Shown here piece by piece: positions 43,746 to 52,211 of a stretch of 64,000 bases of DNA. The notes beneath the pieces are model-generated. The model had not been told where the DNA came from, made no database searches, and worked only from the letters and a program-made list of their open reading frames with translations. Origin of the DNA: Blautia sp. MSJ-19 (GTDB lineage: Bacteria; Bacillota; Clostridia; Lachnospirales; Lachnospiraceae). Both the position numbers and the translations under genes were made by a program. Location of the stretch: assembly GCF_018918125.1 (NCBI RefSeq), contig NZ_JAHLQA010000042.1:62001-126000 (forward strand), read 5' to 3'. Numbering within the stretch: the stretch's first letter is position 1; every line of letters starts with the position of its first letter.

Positions 43746-46022
43746 ATGATAGGAAAGAGTGTGCCACGAGTAGACGCATATGAGAAAGTGACCGGAAGAG
43801 CCAAATTTACCGATGATCTGATGCCGCCCAGATGTCTGGTGGCAAAAGTACTGCATGCAACGATTGGAAATGGCATCGTAACATCTATCGACACAAGTGA
43901 AGCAGAAAAGATGGAAGGAGTAGTTAAAGTTGTGACCTTCCACGATGTGCCGGATCATTGTTATCCGACTCCGGGGCATCCGTGGTCGGTGGAACCGGCA
44001 CATCAGGATGTGGCCGACCGCAATCTTCTGACCGGGCGTGTGCGATACTACGGAGATGATATTGCAGCTGTGATCGCGGAAGATGAGATCATTGCTTCAA
44101 GAGCACTGAAAAAAATCAAAGTGGAATATGAAGAATATCCGGTAGAGATTCACCCGCGTAAATCCATGTACGGAAGCAGACCACCGATTCATTTTGATAA
44201 AAAAGACAATGTCCTTGCACGCTCTAATTATTTTATCGGAGATGTAGATAAGGGAATGGAAGAAGCTGAAACCGTTGTAAAAGGGACCTATAAGACCCCG
44301 ATCGTTCAGCACTGCCATATTGAGGCACCGATTTCTTATGCTTATATGGAAAAAGGGCGGATCGTGGTCGTGACATCTACACAGATTCCGCATATTGTTC
44401 GTCGTGTCATAGGTCAGGCACTGGGAATCCCGTGGGGCAGGGTTCGTGTCATCAAACCGTATATCGGTGGAGGATTTGGGAATAAACAGGATGTGCTCTA
44501 TGAACCGCTGAATGCATTTCTGACTACACAGGTTGGAGGCAGACCGGTCAAGATGGACATCAGCAGGGAAGAAACTTTCTGTAATACAAGAACGCGTCAT
44601 TCGATTGAATTTGATCTGGCAGCAGGTGTCGATAAAGAAGGCAGATTACTTGCAAAGGATATGCACTCATATTCCAACCAGGGGGCATATGCATCGCATG
44701 GCCACGCGATTGCGGCAAATGGACTGACCTCCTGGAGACTGCAGTATGCCTGTCCGAATATCCGTGGGGAGGCTTATACGATCTACACAAATACACCAGT
44801 GGGAGGCGCTATGCGAGGCTATGGGATTCCACAGGTATGTTTTGCTATTGAGAGTTTTATGGATGATGTTGCCCATGCGATCCATATGGATCCGCTGGAA
44901 TTTCGCCGCAAAAACCTGATACAGGGGTATTATGCAGATGCGTATCTCAAACCGATCGCTGCAAATACCAATGGAATCTTTGAATGCCTGAAAAAAGGTG
45001 CGGACTACATCCACTGGGATGAAAAACGAAAGGAATATGCGCAGCAGACCGGAGATGTAAGAAGAGGGGTCGGTATGGCACTGTTTTCTTACAAGACAGG
45101 TGTATGGCCGATTTCACTGGAGATTGCAGGTGCAAGACTTTCGCTGAACCAGGATGGAAGTGTGCAGCTTACACTTGGAGCAACAGAGATTGGACAGGGA
45201 GCCGATACTGTATTTTCGCAGATGGTAGCAGAGACACTTCAGACGGATATGGAACATGTACATATCCAGACGGTGCAGGATACAGATGTAGCACCTTTTG
45301 ATACAGGCGCTTATGCTTCCAGACAGTCTTTTGTGACAGGAACTGCAGTGCGGCATTGTGCGGAAATTTTAAGAGACAAGATTCTTGCCTATGCAAAAAC
45401 ACTTCTGCCGGAAATTGATACCACAGAACTCGAACTTCGTGATAACTGGATCTGGGCAGGTGGCGAACAGGCGATTTCACTTGCAGCGTTGGCAGAAGAA
45501 AGCTATTACAGTCTGACAAATTCTTCTGTACTGACTGCAGAAGTGTCAGAACAGGTGAAGAAAAATACAATTGCTACAGGCTGTTGTTTTGCAGAAGTGG
45601 AAGTAGATATCAAACTTGGAAAGATCAAAATTCTTCATATCATCAATGTGCATGACAGTGGGAAACTTCTGAATCCGCAGCTTGCTGAGATGCAGGTTCA
45701 TGGCGGGATGTCGATGGGCATGGGATATGGAATCAGTGAACAGCTGATCCTGGATGAAAAGACAGGTCGTCCGCTGAATGGAAATCTTCTGGATTACAAG
45801 TTGATGACTATGCTGGATACACCGGACATCAAGGCAGATTTTGTGGAAATGGAAGATCCTATGGGACCATATGGAAACAAGGCACTTGGTGAGCCGCCGG
45901 CTATTCCGTGTGCACCGGCGATCCGAAATGCGGTATTGCACGCGACAGGAATTTCTTTCCATGAGATTCCTCTGACACCGCAAAGACTGATTGATGAATT
46001 TCAAAAAGAAGGATTACTCTGA
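43746..46022 (+). CDS. xdhA: Xanthine dehydrogenase family protein, molybdopterin-binding subunit
   Basis: Catalytic molybdenum subunit, 758 residues. Motifs are GGGFGNKQD, GAMRGYGIPQ and, near the end, GPYGNKALGEPPA with the catalytic Glu. The Arg for purine binding is kept, but Gln replaces the Glu of GFGGKE, a difference from XdhD, so the two enzymes may act at different ring positions or on different intermediates. The first gene of a five-gene run with its FAD and 2Fe-2S partners and cofactor-maturation genes. RBS AAGGTGAGAG. The symbol follows the three-subunit xdhABC naming. Confidence 0.92.
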   Translation: MIGKSVPRVDAYEKVTGRAKFTDDLMPPRCLVAKVLHATIGNGIVTSIDTSEAEKMEGVVKVVTFHDVPDHCYPTPGHPWSVEPAHQDVADRNLLTGRVRYYGDDIAAVIAEDEIIASRALKKIKVEYEEYPVEIHPRKSMYGSRPPIHFDKKDNVLARSNYFIGDVDKGMEEAETVVKGTYKTPIVQHCHIEAPISYAYMEKGRIVVVTSTQIPHIVRRVIGQALGIPWGRVRVIKPYIGGGFGNKQDVLYEPLNAFLTTQVGGRPVKMDISREETFCNTRTRHSIEFDLAAGVDKEGRLLAKDMHSYSNQGAYASHGHAIAANGLTSWRLQYACPNIRGEAYTIYTNTPVGGAMRGYGIPQVCFAIESFMDDVAHAIHMDPLEFRRKNLIQGYYADAYLKPIAANTNGIFECLKKGADYIHWDEKRKEYAQQTGDVRRGVGMALFSYKTGVWPISLEIAGARLSLNQDGSVQLTLGATEIGQGADTVFSQMVAETLQTDMEHVHIQTVQDTDVAPFDTGAYASRQSFVTGTAVRHCAEILRDKILAYAKTLLPEIDTTELELRDNWIWAGGEQAISLAALAEESYYSLTNSSVLTAEVSEQVKKNTIATGCCFAEVEVDIKLGKIKILHIINVHDSGKLLNPQLAEMQVHGGMSMGMGYGISEQLILDEKTGRPLNGNLLDYKLMTMLDTPDIKADFVEMEDPMGPYGNKALGEPPAIPCAPAIRNAVLHATGISFHEIPLTPQRLIDEFQKEGLL

Positions 46023-46040
46023 GAGGGGGGAGAGCAGATC

Positions 46041-46937
46041 ATGTATGATATTGAGAAATACTATAATGCAAAGACCGTTTCAGAGGCAGTGACACTTCTG
46101 AAAGAGCATCCGGATGCAAGGATCATATCAGGAGGAAGTGATGTTCTGATCAAGATCCGTGAAGGCAGAATGGCGGGAACTTCACTTGTAGCTATTCGCG
46201 ATATCCCGGAAATAAAAGGAATTGAGAAAAAGGAAAACGGAGATATCTATATAGGGGCGGGAACTGTGTTTTCACATATTACAGCGGATCCGGTCATTCA
46301 GAAATACATCCCGGTTCTTGGAGAGGCAGTGGATCAGGTCGGTGGACCACAGATTCGAAATATTGGAACGATCGGTGGAAATATCTGCAACGGTGCCGTC
46401 AGTGCAGACAGCGTACCGACTGTTTTTTCTTATAATTCACTTCTTCATATTGCGAATGAGGAAGGAGGAAGAATCGTACCGGTCAGAGAATTCTATCTGG
46501 GACCGGGGCGTGTAGACCTTCATCCAGGAGAAGTGCTGACACATGTGGTAATCCCGCACGCTGAATATGAAGGTTATCATGGGCATTACATCAAATATTC
46601 CATGCGAAATGCCATGGATATTGCAACGTTAAGCTGCAGTGTGGTCAGTAAAGTAAACATCGGGGAACAGGTTCTGGAGGATGTGCGGATTACCTTTGGT
46701 GTCGCAGCGCCAGTACCCTATCGTTGTACAGAAACAGAAGAACTTCTGAAAGGACAGAAACTTGGAGAAGAACTGTACCGGAAGCTTGAGAACAGCATCC
46801 GAAGTGAGATCCATCCGCGAGATTCCTGGAGAGCATCGAAGGCTTTTCGTCTGCAGATCGGTGGAGAGATCGCACGCAGGGCGCTGATCAGGACTGTGGA
46901 ACTTGCAGAGGAAGAACAGGGAGGTGAGCACGCATGA
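46041..46937 (+). CDS. xdhB: Xanthine dehydrogenase family protein, FAD-binding subunit
   Basis: 298 residues. The FAD-binding loops are IISGGSDVLIKIREG near residue 32 and NIGTIGGNICNG near residue 112. The C-terminal domain follows from about 175. RBS AGAGGGGGGAG precedes the ATG. It overlaps xdhC by four bases. It takes electrons from the 2Fe-2S subunit and, by family analogy, passes them to NAD or another carrier. Confidence 0.94.
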   Translation: MYDIEKYYNAKTVSEAVTLLKEHPDARIISGGSDVLIKIREGRMAGTSLVAIRDIPEIKGIEKKENGDIYIGAGTVFSHITADPVIQKYIPVLGEAVDQVGGPQIRNIGTIGGNICNGAVSADSVPTVFSYNSLLHIANEEGGRIVPVREFYLGPGRVDLHPGEVLTHVVIPHAEYEGYHGHYIKYSMRNAMDIATLSCSVVSKVNIGEQVLEDVRITFGVAAPVPYRCTETEELLKGQKLGEELYRKLENSIRSEIHPRDSWRASKAFRLQIGGEIARRALIRTVELAEEEQGGEHA

Positions 46938-47428
46938 AAAAAGAAAAAGTACTTGTTCAGTGTATTGTGAATGGAGAAGAAGTGGCGGAATATGTAGATC
47001 CGAGAGAATCACTTCTGGATATGCTGCGTAACCATCTGGGGCTTACCTCTGTCAAAAAGGGCTGTGAAGTAGGAGAATGCGGAGCCTGTACGGTGATCGT
47101 GAATGGAGAAACAATCGATTCCTGTATTTATCTGGCGGTCTGGGCAGAAGGCAAACATATCCGTACCCTTGAAGGACTGGAAAAAAATGGAGAACTGACG
47201 AGGATCCAGGAAGCTTTTATCGAAGAAGGCGCGATTCAGTGTGGATTTTGTACGCCAGGTTTTGTTATGTCAGCGACGGTCCTTCTGGAGCAGGGAAAAG
47301 AACTGACCAGAGAAGAAATAAAGAAAAAGATGTCTGGAAATCTCTGTCGTTGTACAGGGTATCAGAATATCGTCAATGCAGTGGAAAAAGTCATGCATGA
47401 AAATGCAGGAAAAGCTGAAGAAAAGTAA
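46934..47428 (+). CDS. xdhC: Xanthine dehydrogenase family protein, 2Fe-2S subunit
   Basis: 164 residues. Two [2Fe-2S] clusters: CEVGECGACTV with a later Cys in DSCIYL, and CGFCTPGFVM with CRCTGYQN. Translationally coupled to xdhB (ATGA overlap). The usual length for a separate small subunit. It relays electrons between the molybdenum centre of XdhA and FAD of XdhB. Confidence 0.95.
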   Translation: MKKEKVLVQCIVNGEEVAEYVDPRESLLDMLRNHLGLTSVKKGCEVGECGACTVIVNGETIDSCIYLAVWAEGKHIRTLEGLEKNGELTRIQEAFIEEGAIQCGFCTPGFVMSATVLLEQGKELTREEIKKKMSGNLCRCTGYQNIVNAVEKVMHENAGKAEEK

Positions 47429-47477
47429 ATGGTAGATATAACATTGAAAATGACAGCAGGAGAGGAATACAGTTAAG

Positions 47478-48281
47478 ATGGAACATAAAACAATATTGAT
47501 CGTTCGTGGTGGCGGAGATCTTGCCAGTGGTGTAATCCACAGACTTTATAAATGTGGTTATCGGGTACTGGTGCTGGAATGCCGGAAGCCAAGTGCGATT
47601 CGGCGAAAAGTATCTTTTGGAGAGGCTGTTTTTGACGGGACATCCAGTGTGGAAAATGTTACCGGCCGATTGATCGGAGATGTCAGTGAATGCCAGAAGG
47701 TCTGGGATGCAGGTGAAATTCCGGTTCTTGTTGATGAAACCGGGGAAGTGGTGAAAGAACTGAAACCGGATGCGTTGATTGATGCGATTCTTGCGAAAAA
47801 AAATCTTGGAACGACAAGAGCGATGGCACCTCTGACTGTGGCGCTTGGACCGGGTTTTGAAGCAGGAAAAGACGTAGACTTTGTCATAGAAACGCAGAGA
47901 GGACATAACCTCGGAAGAGTGATTTCAAAAGGGGCTGCAACACCAAATACAGGTATTCCGGGTGTGATTGCAGGATATGGAAAAGAACGCGTGATCCACT
48001 CTCCGGCAGCAGGAATTATGCACAACCGTTCGCAGATTGGTGATATCGTAGAAAAAAATCAGGTCATAGCGATGGTTGATGATACTCCGGTCTATGCATC
48101 TCTGACGGGTGTTTTACGTGGCATTATCCGTGATGGATATGAGGTGCCGAAGGGAATGAAGATTGCAGACATCGATCCACGTAAAGAACAAAAGAAAAAC
48201 TGTGATACGATTTCTGATAAGGCCCGCTGTATCGCCGGAAGTGTGGTGGAAGTCCTGATGGCGAATGGAGTGCTGCCGTGA
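47478..48281 (+). CDS. yqeB: Selenium-dependent molybdenum cofactor maturation protein YqeB
   Basis: 267 residues. It opens with a Rossmann-like VRGGGDLASGVIHRLYKCG and contains RAMAPLTVALGPGFEAGKDVDFVIETQRGHNLGRVI, the conserved centre of the YqeB family. Such genes occur with selenium-dependent molybdenum hydroxylases and are thought to help put selenium or the mature cofactor into the enzyme. The stop overlaps the next maturation gene by four bases. No other function is suggested. Confidence 0.93.
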   Translation: MEHKTILIVRGGGDLASGVIHRLYKCGYRVLVLECRKPSAIRRKVSFGEAVFDGTSSVENVTGRLIGDVSECQKVWDAGEIPVLVDETGEVVKELKPDALIDAILAKKNLGTTRAMAPLTVALGPGFEAGKDVDFVIETQRGHNLGRVISKGAATPNTGIPGVIAGYGKERVIHSPAAGIMHNRSQIGDIVEKNQVIAMVDDTPVYASLTGVLRGIIRDGYEVPKGMKIADIDPRKEQKKNCDTISDKARCIAGSVVEVLMANGVLP

Positions 48282-49573
48282 TGCAGATGAATGCTTTACT
48301 GAATGCGTTAAAGATAGATTTGGAAAAATGTCGGGGGATCGCAGTAGTTGGCGGAGGCGGCAAAACCAGCCTGATCTTTCGAATGATGGAATCATTTGTA
48401 TCAGCTGGAAAAAAAGTGATCGTGACAACGACCACGCACATGGCATATGAGCCGGAGCGTCCGTTTGCAGAAGATGGAAATACGGATAAAATCCGACACG
48501 ATCTGGAAACATATCATTACACAGTAGCAGCCAGTCTTGACCGCAGCAAGGGAAAGATTGGCTGTTTTTCAGAAGAGAAATTAGAGAAACTGAGAGGACT
48601 GGCGGATATTCTTCTGATAGAAGCAGACGGAGCAAAACGCCTGCCTCTCAAAGTACCGGGGGAATGGGAGCCGGTGATCCCGGATTTTGTGGAACTGGTT
48701 ATCGGAGTTGTTGGCATGGATGCCCTTGGAGAGCCGATCCAGAAGACCTGTCACAGACCGGAGAAAGTTGCGGATTTCCTTGGAAAAGGAAAGGAAGAGG
48801 TGGTCACGGAGGATGATATCGTGAAGATCGCTGTTTCCGGGGATGCATTAAGGAAATGTGTGGATGAGCGAGCATACCGCGTACTGTTGAATAAGGCAGA
48901 TATTCCGGGGAAAGCCGAAGCAGCAGAAAGAATCGCAGGGAAACTGGAAGAGCAGGGAGTTCGTGCGGTCTGGGGAAGCTTGCAGAAGGAAAATTATAAT
49001 CTTGTCGAAAAACTCACACTCATCATGCTGGCGGCAGGAAACAGCCGTCGTTTCGGTTCCAATAAGCTGCTGTACGAAATCAACGGAGCACCGATGTATC
49101 TGCGCACATTGCACAAGCTTCAAAAGGCAGCGTCAGAACTCGGAAACTGCGAGATCATAGTTGTTACCCAGTACGAAGAAATAGCCGCCAAAGCACAAGA
49201 ATCAGGAGCCCGGGTCCTGATCAATCCACACCCGGAACGTGGTATTTCCTCTTCCATGCAGATTGGACTAGCCGCCGCAAAAGAATCATCAGCATGCCTC
49301 TTTACCGTATCTGACCAGCCCTGGCTTACAGCAGAGACAATCGTTCATCTGGTGCACAGGTTCCAGTCAGAACACAAAGGCATGGCATGTACCATTCTTG
49401 GAAATAAAACCGGAAATCCCTGTATCTTCTCACAGAAATATTATCAGGAACTACAGGAGATCACCGGCGACAAAGGCGGTAAACAGATTATAAAAAGACA
49501 TCCCGAGGATGTAGCGTATCTTGAGATTGAAGATGCGAAGGAACTTGTGGATGTGGATGTGCCATACGAATGA
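48278..49573 (+). CDS. Fused YqeC and MocA/YgfJ cofactor-maturation protein
   Basis: 431 residues joining two proteins that are separate in E. coli. Residues about 1-240 are YqeC, a P-loop protein with VVGGGGKTSLIF, TTTTHMA and LLIEADGAKRLPLK. Residues about 245-431 are MocA/YgfJ, a nucleotidyltransferase with LIMLAAGNSRRFGSNKLLYE, the SSSMQIGL region and TVSDQPWL. MocA-type enzymes transfer CMP to molybdopterin. YqeC is an accessory protein for selenium-dependent hydroxylases. The frame crosses the junction without interruption, so this is a true fusion. Last gene of the xdhA operon. Confidence 0.9.
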   Translation: MMQMNALLNALKIDLEKCRGIAVVGGGGKTSLIFRMMESFVSAGKKVIVTTTTHMAYEPERPFAEDGNTDKIRHDLETYHYTVAASLDRSKGKIGCFSEEKLEKLRGLADILLIEADGAKRLPLKVPGEWEPVIPDFVELVIGVVGMDALGEPIQKTCHRPEKVADFLGKGKEEVVTEDDIVKIAVSGDALRKCVDERAYRVLLNKADIPGKAEAAERIAGKLEEQGVRAVWGSLQKENYNLVEKLTLIMLAAGNSRRFGSNKLLYEINGAPMYLRTLHKLQKAASELGNCEIIVVTQYEEIAAKAQESGARVLINPHPERGISSSMQIGLAAAKESSACLFTVSDQPWLTAETIVHLVHRFQSEHKGMACTILGNKTGNPCIFSQKYYQELQEITGDKGGKQIIKRHPEDVAYLEIEDAKELVDVDVPYE

Positions 49574-49588
49574 TGGCAGATAATGAAG

Positions 49589-49630
49589 AAGGAGTCGATT
49601 TCCACAGAGAGGGATTTTCGACTCCTTTTA
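49589..49630 (+). terminator. Rho-independent terminator of the xdhA-mocA operon
   Basis: Perfect stem AAGGAGTCGA/TCGACTCCTT followed by TTTAT. Confidence 0.85.
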
Positions 49631-49666
49631 TAATACAACATTAGTCAACACGTATATGAACAAATC

Positions 49667-49691
49667 GAGGAGATACCAACGGTGCCTCCTC
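49667..49691 (-). terminator. Possible terminator of the BMC gene pair
   Basis: GAGGAG/CTCCTC stem with an inner ACC/GGT pair. The T-run on the minus strand is weak, so termination is uncertain. Confidence 0.35.
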
Positions 49692-49724
49692 CACTTATTT
49701 CCTGAAATGATAATCATCAGGCTC

Positions 49725-50048
49725 TTATTTCTTGGCTCCAGCTTTCTTAGCCGGTTTCTTCAGAAACCCGTGTTTCTCAGCATCCTCCTCCGCGAGACGG
49801 ACCGTCTCTTCGGATGGATTGGAAATTACGGCTGCGAAAACAATCTCGCATGGTGGGTTTTCTTTGACGGATTCAACAGCAGCAGTAACTGCAGATACAT
49901 CACCTGTCATAAAAACAGTTTCATGTCCGCCGCACTTGCCGTTCCAGGTCAGAAAAGACACATCGGCGGTTTTCAGCATCTGGTCGATAACGATAACAGC
50001 ATTGCTGCTTCCGACCACTTCCACTAATCCAAATGCTCCATATCTCAT
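49725..50048 (-). CDS. Bacterial microcompartment shell protein (BMC-H type)
   Basis: 107 residues, one BMC domain. It begins RYGAFGLVEVVGSSNAVIVIDQMLKTADV, with the alternating strand and helix of EutM/PduA shell proteins. It continues with a GGHETVFMTGDVSAVTAAVES segment and ends in a Lys/Ala-rich tail (KKPAKKAGAKK). Such proteins form hexamers that tile the shell of protein organelles. It is second in a two-gene transcript with another BMC protein, convergent with the mocA fusion. No pentamer (EutN/CcmL) or trimer (BMC-T) gene is present in the window. Its place between the xdh and yge operons suggests service to purine breakdown; this is inference. Confidence 0.9.
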   Translation of the reverse strand: MRYGAFGLVEVVGSSNAVIVIDQMLKTADVSFLTWNGKCGGHETVFMTGDVSAVTAAVESVKENPPCEIVFAAVISNPSEETVRLAEEDAEKHGFLKKPAKKAGAKK

Positions 50049-50086
50049 TCTATAATCCTCACTTTAATATGTATTCGTATTGCAGT

Positions 50087-50386
50087 TTATTTATTTGCAG
50101 TCATATACATGGCCGGCTCTGTATCATGAGCCGGGGATGCGATCACTGTGTGTGAAACAACTTTGGAAATCGGCTCTGCGACGTGGATCGCAGCTTCCAT
50201 TGCAGCGGTTACATCGGAGACAGAACCACGCATCTTTACGCATGCACCGGCACCAAGACGGTTACGCTCGATATTCTGAATCTTTACATTTGCTGCTTTG
50301 GAAGCAGCATCAAGTGCTACGAAGCAGGCAGCAAAACTGTCGAGCTCAAAGATTCCTACTGCCATACCATTATAATTTTCAGCCAT
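50087..50386 (-). CDS. Bacterial microcompartment shell protein (BMC-H type)
   Basis: 99 residues, a single BMC domain: AVGIFELDSFAACFVALDAASKAANV, then VKMRGSVSDVTAAMEAAIHVAE and VSHTVIASP. It differs from the neighbouring BMC protein, so the two are old paralogues. The start was placed at 50386 because GGAGGT precedes that ATG; a further ATG lies at 50401. First gene of the pair, behind a good minus-strand promoter. Alone, two BMC-H proteins can form sheets or tubes, but a closed shell normally needs a pentamer encoded elsewhere. Confidence 0.9.
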   Translation of the reverse strand: MAENYNGMAVGIFELDSFAACFVALDAASKAANVKIQNIERNRLGAGACVKMRGSVSDVTAAMEAAIHVAEPISKVVSHTVIASPAHDTEPAMYMTANK

Positions 50387-50440
50387 AATACCTCCATCCA
50401 TTCATCTGAGAATATAATATTTCGATTAAAAACTATCTTT

Positions 50441-50469
50441 ATTATACTCTGCTTTGGTGAGAAAAACAA
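50441..50469 (-). promoter_or_regulatory. Promoter of the BMC pair
   Basis: On the minus strand: TTGTTT, 17 bases, TATAAT, about 55 bases upstream of the first BMC start. Confidence 0.65.
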
Positions 50470-50582
50470 GGTAGAATTATGCATTTTTGTGGCTTTTGAG
50501 CAGAGAAGAATGTGGTTTTGTGATAAAAAAGAATGAAAAAAGAGTGAGATTATGTTGCATTAGAATGAAAAAAGGAGAATAT

Positions 50583-50690
50583 ATGAAGAATATGTTGGAA
50601 CAACTGGAAGCAGAGAGGGCAGAGTGCTATAATATACAAAATAAAGGAGTTACTGTGAACGGAGCGAACAGTAACATAAAAAGAGGGTGA
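50583..50690 (+). CDS. Possible 35-residue leader peptide before the MATE gene
   Basis: A short frame, beginning MKNMLEQLEAERAECYN, has a good ribosome-binding site (AAAAGGAG) and stops ten bases before the MATE start codon. It contains an 8-bp inverted repeat near its end. It may be a translated leader affecting MATE expression, or chance. No family is recognised. Confidence 0.3.
   Translation: MKNMLEQLEAERAECYNIQNKGVTVNGANSNIKRG
50649..50675 (+). promoter_or_regulatory. Inverted repeat upstream of the MATE gene
   Basis: Perfect GTTACTGT/ACAGTAAC with an 11-base spacer, ending 24 bases before the MATE ATG. It could be an operator or an mRNA hairpin. The 300 bases between the BMC and MATE genes hold this, the BMC promoter and the short frame above. 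Confidence 0.5.
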
Positions 50691-50699
50691 AACTGGAAA

Positions 50700-52061
50700 A
50701 TGAAAACACATCAGACAGATTTTTCGAAGGGAAATGTATATCGGAATATCCTGGAGCTGTCGATTCCTATGACTCTGGCGCAGCTTCTGAACCTTTTGTA
50801 TAATGTGGTAGACAGGATGTATATCGGGAGGATCCCCGAAACGGGAAGGATTGCACTGACAGGAGTTGGAATCTGTTTTCCGATCATTACGATGATCATG
50901 GCATTTACGTACCTTTATGGAAATGGCGGCAGTCCGCTCTGTGCGATGGAACTTGGACGGGGAAATGAGGAAGAAGCGGAGAAATTGATGGGAAATACAT
51001 TCTCCATGCTTCTGGTCACAAGTGCAGTTCTGATGGTGATCGGATATCTTTTTTATAAGCCAATCCTGTATGCGTTCGGGGCGAGTGATACGACTTATGT
51101 CTACGCAGGGGCATATATCCAGATATATCTGATTGGAACACCGTTTGTGATGATCTCGCTTGGGCTGAATCCGTTTATCAACTGCCAGGGATTCGGAAAT
51201 ATGGGAATGCTGACAATCCTGATCGGTGCAGCTTTAAATATCGTTCTGGATCCGATCTTTATCTTTGTATTCCACATGGGTGTCCGCGGTGCAGCACTTG
51301 CAACGATCCTGTCACAGTTCTGTTCCGCAGTGTGGGTACTGAAATTTCTTACAGGCAAAAAAGCCACCCTTCGCATCAGGAAAGAAGCGATGCAGATAGA
51401 GTGGAAGAGAGTAAGAGCGATCATGGCACTTGGTATCTCTGGCTTTATGATGCAGTTTACAAACGGACTGGTACAGATTTTCTGCAATGCAACGTTACAG
51501 ATCTACGGCGGCGACATCTATGTAGGAGTCATGACAGTCCTCAATTCTGTCCGCGATATTGCGACTATGATGGTACATGGACTGACAAATGGTGCATCTC
51601 CTGTCATGAGCTTCAATTATGGAGAAAAGGCTTACGACAAAGTAAAAAAAGCAATCAAGTTCGTGACAGTTGTCTGCTTTTCCTACGCTTTGTTTGTATG
51701 GGGAATCATCAAGATCGCACCGGAATTTTTTATTCGGATATTTAACAGCGAACCGGCACTTCTGGAAAAGGGTGTCCCGGCATTGCATATTTATTTCTTT
51801 GGCTTCTGCTTCATGGCACTGCAGTTTACCGGGCAGTGTGTGTTTGTGGCACTTGGCAAGGCGAAGAGAGCGACATTTTTCTCAATTTTCCGCAAGGTTA
51901 TCATTGTTGTACCGCTGACTGTGATTCTTCCGCGTATCGGAGGACTTGGGGTGGATGGGGTTTTCTGGGCAGAACCAATATCCAACCTTGTCGGTGGATG
52001 TGCCTGCTTTTTTACGATGCTGCTGACGATCCTGCCGGAACTTAAGGGGGAAAAGAAGTAG
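50700..52061 (+). CDS. MATE family efflux transporter
   Basis: 453 residues with 12 membrane helices. It opens FSKGNVYRNILELSIPMTLAQLLNLLYNVVDRMYIGRI, the standard MATE start, and a second half with matching pattern (SGFMMQFTNGLVQIFCN) shows the internal duplication. MATE proteins export drugs or metabolites with sodium or protons. It lies between the BMC pair and the yge operon, on the opposite strand to both. A role in moving purines or their products is possible but not shown; it may be unrelated. Confidence 0.9.
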   Translation: MKTHQTDFSKGNVYRNILELSIPMTLAQLLNLLYNVVDRMYIGRIPETGRIALTGVGICFPIITMIMAFTYLYGNGGSPLCAMELGRGNEEEAEKLMGNTFSMLLVTSAVLMVIGYLFYKPILYAFGASDTTYVYAGAYIQIYLIGTPFVMISLGLNPFINCQGFGNMGMLTILIGAALNIVLDPIFIFVFHMGVRGAALATILSQFCSAVWVLKFLTGKKATLRIRKEAMQIEWKRVRAIMALGISGFMMQFTNGLVQIFCNATLQIYGGDIYVGVMTVLNSVRDIATMMVHGLTNGASPVMSFNYGEKAYDKVKKAIKFVTVVCFSYALFVWGIIKIAPEFFIRIFNSEPALLEKGVPALHIYFFGFCFMALQFTGQCVFVALGKAKRATFFSIFRKVIIVVPLTVILPRIGGLGVDGVFWAEPISNLVGGCACFFTMLLTILPELKGEKK

Positions 52062-52120
52062 TTTTTCATAGCTTTTTTGACATAACGTGGTATAGAGAAA
52101 ATTGAATAATATATATATAG

Positions 52121-52179
52121 AAAAAGGAGTATAGTCTGGTGTGTACCGTGTACCGCCCCAGAAGGTATACTCCTTTTTA
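52121..52179. terminator. Bidirectional terminator between MATE and arcC
   Basis: Long arms AAAAAGGAGTATA and TATACTCCTTTTT enclose an inner hairpin (CTGG/CCAG and GTACC-like pairs). It serves both converging genes. Confidence 0.85.
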
Positions 52180-52211
52180 TTCATGGCATTGATGTTTAAG
52201 ATAAATAAAAA

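Noticed and set aside
49725-50386. A full microcompartment operon
   Set aside because: Only two BMC-H genes are present; there is no pentamer, trimer, signature enzyme or clear encapsulation peptide in the window.
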